NCBI GenBank assembly: GCA_045601405.1
Contig: JAZRZO010000053.1
Location: 1 to 64,000, forward strand
Source: RGIG5612 sp045601405
GTDB lineage: Bacteria > Bacillota > Clostridia > Lachnospirales > Lachnospiraceae
Reading direction: 5' to 3'
Length of the DNA: 64,000 bases
The first letter of the stretch is position 1; every line of letters starts with the position of its first letter. Under the pieces are notes generated by a model. That model worked only from the letters and a program-made list of their open reading frames with translations, was not told where the DNA came from and searched no databases. Positions 32,879 to 40,470 of the stretch are shown here, piece after piece. Made by a program: the position numbers and the translations under genes.

Positions 32879-33026
32879 TGCCTTTTTACACCTCGCCCAG
32901 TTTCGTCTCTTCACTATTATAATCTCAAGTCTGTTCAAGGCAAGTATATTCTGATACTATATATTGTGATGAGTTCATTTAACGGCCTGCTCATTACGGC
33001 TGCGGATAAACTCAGGGAGGCTGATC

Positions 33027-34973
33027 TTGAAGGAGTTATTCTGGAGCAGTCTGGTATGGACACTTCCGGTACTGGTGATGTTTTTTTCATATGTGACCGG
33101 AGACCTTATACAGATTGCGGCAAAACTTAATAGAGGCGTGGCTGTTAAGATACTTTCCGGCTTTGTGGTTCTTTTATGCGTGTTCCACCTTATTTCGATA
33201 CCTTTTATGTTTGGCGCCGGAAGCTTTACCACGCTTTATTATATTTATCTGGCTTCTATTCTTGCCATAGCTGCAGCTTATATAGTGATATCGATCCTGA
33301 AAAAACGAGTCCCTCTTCAGGACGACCTTGCTCTGCTCCATAATGTCATCCGGAGAAAGAGCTTTTACCAGATCCTTCACTGGCTGATGTGGATAGCGGT
33401 GATACTGCTTATCCTCTGGCATATGAAGGAGGTCATCGTCCATATCAAGTTTAACGTGGACGATAACTTCTATGTGGCGGAAAGCCTGACTACTCTTTCA
33501 CGCGATACTATCATGGACACACTCCCCTCCTGCGGGATAGACGGGAGCGTTTTCCCTGCCACATATAAGCTTGTAAGCTGGGAACTTTGGATAAGCGTTC
33601 TTACCAGACTTTTTGGAACCACACCCGCTGTGCTCTGCCACAGCATACTTCCGGCTCTTCTCATCCCTCTTCAGTATATGGCATACTATATCGTCGGACG
33701 TGAATTTTTCAAAAAACGCACTTCCGCCTTTTTGATGTTTGTTATATTTCTGAACTTTATGAGCGGCCCCTCAACATACAGCCAGGGAGCCTTCCTTACG
33801 CTCCGTATATGGCAGGGGAAATCCGTTCTTGTCAATATCATCATGCCGCTGCTGCTTTATCTGTTCATAAAAATGATCAAGCGGAGAAGGGTCACACTTA
33901 CAGACCAGCTTGCGCTGTTTGCTGTCCTTCTGGTATCGCAGGCAGCCACAACGGTCGGTGCATACCTCACCCCTGTGCTTTACGCGGTCTATGCTGTAAC
34001 ACTGCTCATAATACTCAGAAAGCCAAAACCATTCCTCAAGCTTCTTATGCCGGCTCTTTTCATAACCCCCTTTGTAGCAGCGAAGCTTTTGCTGCTGATA
34101 AACGCAGGCTCCCTTTCCTCGCTCAGCGAGGGCAGCGGAGTTCATGAACGTTCATTTAACGAGCTCTTCAACAATTACTTCGGTCTTTCACTGGTTATAG
34201 TTTTCTTTATCCTTTCCATAGTGATAATAACATTTACACTTAATACGGGTCCGGAAAAGAACCTGAGGTTTTTCTTTCTGATATCCTCGCTCATCCTTAT
34301 TGTTTTCTTTATCAATCCTCTGGTGATGCCGTTCGTGGAGAGCTATATCACCGGCGTAGGTGTATATTGGCGGATGTTCTGGCTCCTGCAGCCCGCCATC
34401 ATAATAGCCACCGGTCTTACGGCTCTTTGCGAGATCCCGAAGACCGGGACCGCAAGGCTGGCTCTTCTTCTTTTCTGTATGATCTGTGTGCTTGTATCGG
34501 GTCGCAGCATATTTAAGGACGAGGACTACAAGGAAAGCTTTAAAAACCGCTCCAAGGTCAGCGCTACCACTCAAAAGATAGTCAGGAACATACGCAATGA
34601 CCTTGCAGATGATGAGGACATATCGGAAAGGGATGTGATATTGCTGGTTCCGAGAAAGCTGTCCTTTGAGGTAAGGCAGTACGCGGACATCCCGCTCATA
34701 TATTACCCGTACTATACGAATAACTATACGGAATACCAGACGCTGACAGAGCGCTTCACTCTTCAGAGCCTGTATTCATCTGTTTACCGCAAAAAGACCT
34801 GGACGGCTGAAGATATGCTTAGATCAGCTCAGATACTCGGCCTGGATTATATTGCCATAGGCTCAGGCACGGCGGAAAAGAACGCCGGGGATATCCCGGC
34901 GCAGTTTGAGCTTTTATATAAAGGCTCTCGTTATTCACTTTATAAGACCAATGCGGACAGCTCTTCCAGATGA
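33027..34973 (+). CDS. Large multi-pass membrane protein (DUF6077-like)
   Basis: A 648-residue protein with about 12 predicted transmembrane helices in the first 480 residues, then an external or cytoplasmic C-terminal domain of about 160 residues. A polar stretch KFNVDDNFYVAESLTTLSRD sits between early helices, with acidic residues placed as in GT-C glycosyltransferases. From memory it matches proteins annotated DUF6077; function is unknown and a lipid-linked-sugar transferase is only an inference. The start is TTG at 33027, chosen because GGGAGG lies six bases upstream. The stop abuts the dapB stop on the other strand with no gap. Confidence 0.75.
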   Translation: MKELFWSSLVWTLPVLVMFFSYVTGDLIQIAAKLNRGVAVKILSGFVVLLCVFHLISIPFMFGAGSFTTLYYIYLASILAIAAAYIVISILKKRVPLQDDLALLHNVIRRKSFYQILHWLMWIAVILLILWHMKEVIVHIKFNVDDNFYVAESLTTLSRDTIMDTLPSCGIDGSVFPATYKLVSWELWISVLTRLFGTTPAVLCHSILPALLIPLQYMAYYIVGREFFKKRTSAFLMFVIFLNFMSGPSTYSQGAFLTLRIWQGKSVLVNIIMPLLLYLFIKMIKRRRVTLTDQLALFAVLLVSQAATTVGAYLTPVLYAVYAVTLLIILRKPKPFLKLLMPALFITPFVAAKLLLLINAGSLSSLSEGSGVHERSFNELFNNYFGLSLVIVFFILSIVIITFTLNTGPEKNLRFFFLISSLILIVFFINPLVMPFVESYITGVGVYWRMFWLLQPAIIIATGLTALCEIPKTGTARLALLLFCMICVLVSGRSIFKDEDYKESFKNRSKVSATTQKIVRNIRNDLADDEDISERDVILLVPRKLSFEVRQYADIPLIYYPYYTNNYTEYQTLTERFTLQSLYSSVYRKKTWTAEDMLRSAQILGLDYIAIGSGTAEKNAGDIPAQFELLYKGSRYSLYKTNADSSSR

Positions 34974-35735
34974 TCAGCCTATTACATTACCCATGCTGTA
35001 AAGCCCTGATCTTTTATCAGACAGGAATATCGCGGCATTTAATGCTCCGTTCGCGAAAACAGCTCTTGAGAGAGCGGTATGCTTTATCTCTATTATCTCA
35101 TCTGCTCCCGCAAAGATCACATCATGTTCACCAACTATGGTTCCGCCGCGTACAGCGCTTATTCCTATTTCATCAGGACTGCGCTCTGCGCGTCTTTCAC
35201 TTCGGTCATAAACGTAGCTGTAATCCCTGCCTGCCCCCGCCTTCGCGGCGTCCGCGAGCATGATGGCCGTGCCGCTTGGCGCGTCTATCTTGCGTTTGTG
35301 GTGTTTTTCCACTATCTCTATATCGAAGCCCGCATCTGCCAGGGGCTTGCTGATATTCCTGAGAACAGCTATCAGGGTATTGATGCCCATCGACATATTC
35401 CCCGATCGAAGTATGGCTGTTTCAGCTGAGATCACTTCTATCCTTGCCTCCTGCTCAGGACTGATGCCCGTTGTGCATATGACAGCGGGTATCTTTCTAT
35501 CGGTGCAGTAGTCAAGGAGATCGTCTACTGCCTCTGCCGTTGAAACGTCTATTATAACGTCTGCTCTTTCCTGAACGTCCGGAAGACTGTCGTAAACAGG
35601 ATATGGCTTTCCAGCTGATTCCGTGTCTGTTTTGTCCACGCCCGCGATTATCTCTATATTGCTGTAATCTGCGGCAAGCCGGGATACCATGTTTCCCATT
35701 CTGCCGTTACATCCGTGAATCAGTACCCTTATCAT
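34974..35735 (-). CDS. dapB: 4-hydroxy-tetrahydrodipicolinate reductase
   Basis: A 253-residue NAD(P)H-dependent enzyme of the lysine/diaminopimelate pathway. It has the Rossmann start RVLIHGCNGRMGNMVS, the nucleotide/substrate region STAEAVDDLLDYC and ICTTGIS, and the catalytic motif VEKHHKRKIDAPSGTA. It follows dapA with a one-base overlap (TAATG), so the two are translationally coupled. Together they commit aspartate semialdehyde to peptidoglycan and lysine synthesis. Confidence 0.96.
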   Translation of the reverse strand: MIRVLIHGCNGRMGNMVSRLAADYSNIEIIAGVDKTDTESAGKPYPVYDSLPDVQERADVIIDVSTAEAVDDLLDYCTDRKIPAVICTTGISPEQEARIEVISAETAILRSGNMSMGINTLIAVLRNISKPLADAGFDIEIVEKHHKRKIDAPSGTAIMLADAAKAGAGRDYSYVYDRSERRAERSPDEIGISAVRGGTIVGEHDVIFAGADEIIEIKHTALSRAVFANGALNAAIFLSDKRSGLYSMGNVIG

Positions 35736-36634
35736 TATTCCGCCACCTTAAATCCGTAATCCGTAAGCGCTTTTTTAAGCTTTTCAAAATTCTTTTCTTC
35801 CATTTCGCAGAGCGGGCTTCTTAACGGGCCCACTCCCATCCCCAAAAGATTCATCGCTGTCTTTATCGGAATAGGATTGACTTCGCAGAAGAGCGCTTCT
35901 ATGAGGTCCATTGCTCTAAGCTGCATCTGAGTGCATTTTTCCGTATCGCCCTCAAGGTATGCCATAACCATATCATGTGTATCTCTCGGAGCGATATTTC
36001 CGAGAACCGAGATCACTCCCAGACCTCCGAGTGACATAACCGGCGCTATCTGGTCGTCGTTTCCGGAATAGATATCAAGACAGCCTGTCTCTGCGGCTAA
36101 CGATGCAAGCTTTGCCACCTGTGAGATATTTCCGCTGGCCTCTTTTACGGCTACTATGTTTTCACAATCCTGAGCCAGCTTAACCGCCGTTTCGGGAAGC
36201 AGGTTAAGGCCTGTTCTGCTCGGAACATTGTAAAGTATTATAGGCAAGTCTACGCCCTTTGCAAGCCTTGTGAAGTGCTCTATCAGACCTTTCTGTGTTG
36301 CCTTGTTGTAATAAGGCGTTACCATAAGAAGGCCGTCCGCGCCAAGCTGCTGACTCTTTCTGCTGGTGAATTCTGATGTCCTGGTGTTGTTGGAACCGCA
36401 TCCCGCGATTATGGGAATGCGCTTCTTGGCAGCATCTACGGCACAGCCTATGGCATCCATGTGTTCTCCGACTTTCTGCGTGGATGGCTCGCCGGTAGTT
36501 CCGCATATTATCAGGGCATCTGTCCCGTTGTTGATGTGGAACTCCACAAGCTCCTCGATCTTGTCGAAATTGATATTTTCATTTTCCTTCATCGGTGTTA
36601 CCATCGCAACACCGGCTCCTTTAAATATAGCCAT
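35735..36634 (-). CDS. dapA: 4-hydroxy-tetrahydrodipicolinate synthase
   Basis: A 299-residue (beta/alpha)8 aldolase condensing pyruvate with aspartate semialdehyde. Characteristic segments are ICGTTGEPSTQ, TPYYNKATQKGLIEHF with the Tyr of the proton relay, PIILYNVPSRTG, and VAVKEASGNISQ with the Schiff-base Lys. I placed the start at the ATG at 36634 because GGAGG lies six bases upstream; a longer reading would add a basic stretch overlapping the PBP gene. It is 19 bases after the PBP1A stop and may share its transcript. Confidence 0.96.
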   Translation of the reverse strand: MAIFKGAGVAMVTPMKENENINFDKIEELVEFHINNGTDALIICGTTGEPSTQKVGEHMDAIGCAVDAAKKRIPIIAGCGSNNTRTSEFTSRKSQQLGADGLLMVTPYYNKATQKGLIEHFTRLAKGVDLPIILYNVPSRTGLNLLPETAVKLAQDCENIVAVKEASGNISQVAKLASLAAETGCLDIYSGNDDQIAPVMSLGGLGVISVLGNIAPRDTHDMVMAYLEGDTEKCTQMQLRAMDLIEALFCEVNPIPIKTAMNLLGMGVGPLRSPLCEMEEKNFEKLKKALTDYGFKVAE

Positions 36635-36653
36635 TTTTCCTCCCATATATCTG

Positions 36654-39290
36654 CTAATTATCCTTTGTGGTTTCTGTTTCCTCTTCCTTCTTTTTCTCTT
36701 TCTCTCTTTCGGCTTCTTCTCTGCTTCTTTCTTCCCATTCTGCTGTATGTATGTTGCAGGTTCCGGTAGGTGTCGCAAAAGCCGAGTCGGCGGTCACCCC
36801 TTTCGCAGGGCCTCCCGTAACGTCCATAGGCCTTGTCCTGCACACGAGATTTGCTTTATTGGGACAGTACTGCGTAGGCAGCATCCTGCTCTCTGTGCAG
36901 ACTGTGCAGCTTGTATGTACATCGCAGGCTCCGCTCGGAACCGTTCCTTCCGCAAAGAATTCGTTATATACCATCGAACCCTGCGGATCACCGTCGCACA
37001 GACCACCCAAAGGCATCTTGCCGGACTTCCGGCAGACTGCGGCCTGGACTATCCCGCCGCTCATCTCAAATTCGCCTCCGGCCCGGCCGTAAGCGTCCAG
37101 AACCTGACTCATTATCTTTGCCCACATGTATTCGTGGAAAGTTGAATCCATGGTTATGCTGCGGTTTTCATCATAGCCTGTCCAGATAGACGCGCTGAGT
37201 CCGTAAGGAACAAAGCCGCAGAACCAGAGATCCTTATCCTCTGTTGTCGTTCCCGTTTTCCCTGCTACCGGAGCATTGTATATCTGGCACGCTGTACCTG
37301 TTCCCGTTGTTACAACATCCTGCATAGCGCTTGTTAGCAGACTTGCAGTGCTTTCCTTGAGCACACTGTGGGTCTCGGGCTCGTTGTCCAGGATCACTGT
37401 TCCGTCCATTGCCACTATCTTGGTGTAGAGGATCGGTTCAACATAATTACCTTTATTTGCTATAGTGGAATAAGCCGCGGTTATCTCAAGGTTTGTGATA
37501 CCGTTTGTTATTCCGCCAAGAGCGGTAGCCACGTGCTCATCTCCCTGCGGGTCTATGGTTGAAAATCCGAAACTCTCAAGATATTGAATACCAAGGTGCG
37601 GTCCAATATCATAAAGAGTCTTTACCGCACACACGTTCATTGAGTCTCTTATTCCCATGCGGACTGTGCTGAGACCTCTGTAGCTGTCGCCCCACCAGTT
37701 CTTAACATCCCTGTTTTCAGTTCCGCCGTAGAAGAACGGCGAGTCGTCTATGGCAGTGGCAAGCGTATAGCCTGCAGCATCTATTGCGGGCGCGTATGCC
37801 GCAAGAACCTTGAAGCAGGACCCTGGTTGCCTTGTTGTGTCTGTCGCCCTGTTCAGGGAAAGGTTCTGTGTTTTCTCTCCCCTGCCTCCGCAGATAGCCA
37901 GCACATGGCCGTTAGTATAATCCATTACGGTAAATGACGCCTGCGGCTGCAATGTATAAACCACATTTTCATAGGTTATGTTATCATCCGGCTTGAGGTA
38001 GAAATCCTTGAACTGCCAGATCACATAGTCTATTTCTTCCGTTGAATAGTAGTCATGCTTATATTCCCACCTGTTAAGGGTTTCGCTGTAGAAGTTGTAT
38101 TCCTGAAGCACATCCTCCTTAAACCTGGTGATGTCTCTCTGATTGAGATATTCCGTTGTTCCGTCCGCATGCTCCACTGTAAGATCCCAGCTGAACGCGA
38201 ATGTGGTATCCCCGGGATAATTTTCCGGGTTATTAACCTCCCAGTCAACAATACCCTGTATCGATGGAACCTGCGTGGAATATACGGTAAGTCCGCCCGT
38301 ATAGAGCATATTATATGCCTTGGAATATGTGTATCCGCATTTTGTCTGAAGATCCTCTAAAAGCTCGTCTATAAGAGCATCGACAAAGTATGAATATTTG
38401 GAATTTATCTGCGACATCGCGTTTTCGGCGATCCCTGTATATACGTCCTCAGCCATCGCGGTATCATACTGCTCGCGGGTGATATGGCCATACTCCAGCA
38501 TTTTGTTCAAGGCCTTCTCCATCCTGCGTCTGTTCTTTTCAGGATGACGGGCCGGATTATTCGCGCTGGGATTCTGCGTGATAGCGGCGATTACCGCGCA
38601 CTGCGCAGTGTCCAGCTGTGATACGTCTTTATTGAAATAGTATTTAGCGGCCATCTTAACGCCGTAGTTACCGCCGCCTAAGTTGATGGTATTAAGGTAG
38701 TTGATAAGGATATCTTCCTTGGACATCTCTTTTTCAAGTCCGAGGGCAAGTATCTGCTCCTGTATCTTTCGCCTTATAAGGGAGCCCTTGCTCCGCTCAA
38801 AGCCGCCCGTTTCAAACACATTATTTTTGATGAGCTGCTGCGTTATGGTTGACGCGCCCTGACTGTCGCGATCCTTTATAACACTCCATGCCGCCCTTAT
38901 CATTCCTCTGAGGTCTATTCCGTTATGGTTGTAGAATCTCTCATCCTCAAGGTCGATAAATGCGTTTTTAAGGTCTTCCGGGATCTCTTCTATGGATGCT
39001 TCTATCCTTTTGGCGCTCGCTGCCGACAGCCGCACAACCTCGTTCCCGTCGGCATCCAGAATGGAAGTCGGGTACATTGTGGGAACGACATTTACCTCAT
39101 CTAATGACGGCGTGGATTTAGCGATGCCGACTACTACCCCCAGACCGGTGCATAAAACTATGCCCACGACGGACAGGAGCGTAAGAAGGATGTATTTTAT
39201 CACCTTTACGACCGTGCTGTTCTTTTTCTTTTTCTTGCCTGAGTTAAGATTTCTCTGTTTATTCTTAACCTCTGCAGGATTAAATTTCAT
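36654..39290 (-). CDS. Class A penicillin-binding protein (PBP1A-like)
   Basis: An 878-residue bifunctional peptidoglycan synthase. A short Lys-rich cytoplasmic tail and one membrane helix (YILLTLLSVVGIVLCTGLGV) precede the GT51 glycosyltransferase domain (DLEDERFYNHNGID; QGASTITQQLIKN). The transpeptidase domain follows: SxxK in RQPGSCFKVL, SxN in RDSMNVCAV and KTG in VAGKTGTTTED. The C-terminal about 130 residues carry eight cysteines and end in a Glu/Lys-rich tail. A second cysteine sits beside the active Ser region (GSCFK). Encoded just upstream of dapA-dapB, so one transcript may supply both precursor and polymer synthesis. Confidence 0.95.
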   Translation of the reverse strand: MKFNPAEVKNKQRNLNSGKKKKKNSTVVKVIKYILLTLLSVVGIVLCTGLGVVVGIAKSTPSLDEVNVVPTMYPTSILDADGNEVVRLSAASAKRIEASIEEIPEDLKNAFIDLEDERFYNHNGIDLRGMIRAAWSVIKDRDSQGASTITQQLIKNNVFETGGFERSKGSLIRRKIQEQILALGLEKEMSKEDILINYLNTINLGGGNYGVKMAAKYYFNKDVSQLDTAQCAVIAAITQNPSANNPARHPEKNRRRMEKALNKMLEYGHITREQYDTAMAEDVYTGIAENAMSQINSKYSYFVDALIDELLEDLQTKCGYTYSKAYNMLYTGGLTVYSTQVPSIQGIVDWEVNNPENYPGDTTFAFSWDLTVEHADGTTEYLNQRDITRFKEDVLQEYNFYSETLNRWEYKHDYYSTEEIDYVIWQFKDFYLKPDDNITYENVVYTLQPQASFTVMDYTNGHVLAICGGRGEKTQNLSLNRATDTTRQPGSCFKVLAAYAPAIDAAGYTLATAIDDSPFFYGGTENRDVKNWWGDSYRGLSTVRMGIRDSMNVCAVKTLYDIGPHLGIQYLESFGFSTIDPQGDEHVATALGGITNGITNLEITAAYSTIANKGNYVEPILYTKIVAMDGTVILDNEPETHSVLKESTASLLTSAMQDVVTTGTGTACQIYNAPVAGKTGTTTEDKDLWFCGFVPYGLSASIWTGYDENRSITMDSTFHEYMWAKIMSQVLDAYGRAGGEFEMSGGIVQAAVCRKSGKMPLGGLCDGDPQGSMVYNEFFAEGTVPSGACDVHTSCTVCTESRMLPTQYCPNKANLVCRTRPMDVTGGPAKGVTADSAFATPTGTCNIHTAEWEERSREEAEREKEKKKEEETETTKDN

Positions 39291-39311
39291 AAAAAATTCC
39301 TCTCTAAAAGA

Positions 39312-39340
39312 TATAAACGCTTTTTTAGATTTTCTGACAA
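39312..39340 (-). promoter_or_regulatory. Promoter of the PBP1A gene
   Basis: On the minus strand TTGTCA (39335-39340) and TTTATA (39312-39317) are spaced 17 bases apart, with AGAGGAA before the ATG at 39290. The promoter would also serve dapA-dapB if there is read-through. Confidence 0.6.
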
Positions 39341-39460
39341 AAATGTGTGCAAAAAATGACAGAACAAGCGTACTGTTTCCTAAAATATATAGAGGTTTGA
39401 TTATACCTCACGAGAGGGTCTATGTCAAAAACCGTGCCCTCATCCCTGTCCGGATCCGAT

Positions 39461-39533
39461 GCCCCTCATCCGTCGCCTCCGGCGCCACCTTCCTCCGGTG
39501 GGGAAAGGCCAGTGCCGATCGATACGGCTTCAT
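39461..39533 (+). repeat. 73-bp interspersed direct repeat, copy 1
   Basis: Bases 39461-39533 recur with the same length at 39656-39728. The unit contains CCTTCCTCCGGTGGGGAAAGG, a short hairpin-forming GC-rich core. A reverse-orientation relative of the core is at 59144-59179. This resembles REP-like repeats found in many gut Clostridia (established in general; this family not identified). Confidence 0.85.
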
Positions 39534-39551
39534 GGCGGAGGGGAAAGAAAA

Positions 39552-39634
39552 ATCCCGCCGAAGCTGCAATATATATCGACGGACGACTAACCCGGCATGT
39601 GTCGTCCGGAGGTATATATGCTGCAAGGCGGGAT
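39552..39634. repeat. Long imperfect hairpin between the two direct repeats
   Basis: ATCCCGCC (39552-39559) pairs with GGCGGGAT (39627-39634). Inside lie GCTGCA/TGCAGC-like, TATATAT-rich and GGACGAC/GTCGTCC arms. The same nested design is found at 257-316 and 59206-59261. The flank TATGAAATCT next to the CCCGCC arm is also shared with the copy near 59180. Confidence 0.8.
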
Positions 39635-39655
39635 AGCAGATTTCATATGCGGTGC

Positions 39656-39728
39656 GCCCCTCATCCGTCGCCTCCGGCGCCACCTTCCTCCGGTGGGGAA
39701 AGGCCAGTGCCGATCGATACGGCTTCAT
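39656..39728 (+). repeat. 73-bp interspersed direct repeat, copy 2
   Basis: Same 73-base unit as at 39461, 195 bases downstream in the same orientation. It ends about 40 bases before the YigZ start. Together with the hairpin module these repeats fill most of the 39291-39769 intergenic stretch, which otherwise holds only the PBP promoter. Confidence 0.85.
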
Positions 39729-39769
39729 CGGGATTGTGTGAAACGTCAAAAAATGATAAGATTTTCCGC

Positions 39770-40465
39770 ATGAAAGAAAGCAGTGCAACATCTGATCAGG
39801 ATAAGAATATTGAAAGCCGGCCGCACATTGTACTGGGCCGCTCATCCTCCGAGATCGTCGTGAAGCGTTCCCGGTTCATCGCCACAGTCTGCGAGATCCA
39901 CTCCGAGAAGGATGCAGCCTCCCTGATAGCAGGACTCAGGAAGCAGTTTTGGGACGCAAGACACAACTGCTACGCCTATGTTCTTGGAGAAAAGGCCATT
40001 CTGACACATTCCTCAGATGACAAAGAGCCTGCCGGAACTGCCGGAAGACCCATCCTTGACGCAATAATAAAAAGCGGCCACACCAATACACTTATCGTCG
40101 TAACAAGATATTTCGGAGGAATACTCCTTGGAACCGGAGGACTTGCAAGGGCATATTCGCTTTCAGCATCTGAAGGACTTAAAGCGGCCGATTCATTTCC
40201 GTTGTCTCCCGGCAACCGTATAACCATAAACTGCACCTATTCAGACTCAGGCAGGCTAATGCATCTGACAGAAGAATACAACGCCCCCCTGATCGATTCA
40301 TCCTATGATGAGGCAGTGACACTGACCGTTCTTTCCGAAAAAGACCATACCAATGCTCTGATAAAAAAGATCACCGAAGCCTCAAAGGGTAAGGCTTCGG
40401 TGGTTACAGGCGATGATATCTTCTATTATGTCTCCGATGGCAGGGCTTCAATATACGAATTCTGA
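39770..40465 (+). CDS. yigZ: YigZ/IMPACT family protein
   Basis: About 231 residues. The IMPACT N-terminal domain shows KRSRFIATVCEIHSEKDA, the hallmark ARHNCYAYVLGE, SSDDKEPAGTAGRPIL, and VVTRYFGGILLGTGGLARAY. A C-terminal DUF1949-type ferredoxin-like domain follows. Function is not settled; eukaryotic IMPACT regulates translation and bacterial YigZ binds nucleic acid or ribosome-related targets. I placed the start at the ATG at 39770. The same frame stays open back to 39422, but that extension only translates the repeats (PHPSPPAPPSSGGERPVPID twice) and is not protein-like. Confidence 0.9.
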   Translation: MKESSATSDQDKNIESRPHIVLGRSSSEIVVKRSRFIATVCEIHSEKDAASLIAGLRKQFWDARHNCYAYVLGEKAILTHSSDDKEPAGTAGRPILDAIIKSGHTNTLIVVTRYFGGILLGTGGLARAYSLSASEGLKAADSFPLSPGNRITINCTYSDSGRLMHLTEEYNAPLIDSSYDEAVTLTVLSEKDHTNALIKKITEASKGKASVVTGDDIFYYVSDGRASIYEF

Positions 40466-40470
40466 ACCCT

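Noticed and set aside
39461..39728. CRISPR array.
   Set aside because: Only two repeats of 73 bases with one 122-base interval that itself folds as a hairpin; no regular spacers and no cas genes in the window.
39422..39769. A Pro/Ser-rich repeat protein or long YigZ N-terminus.
   Set aside because: The reading frame merely translates two copies of a non-coding interspersed repeat and a hairpin, and the family start is at 39770.
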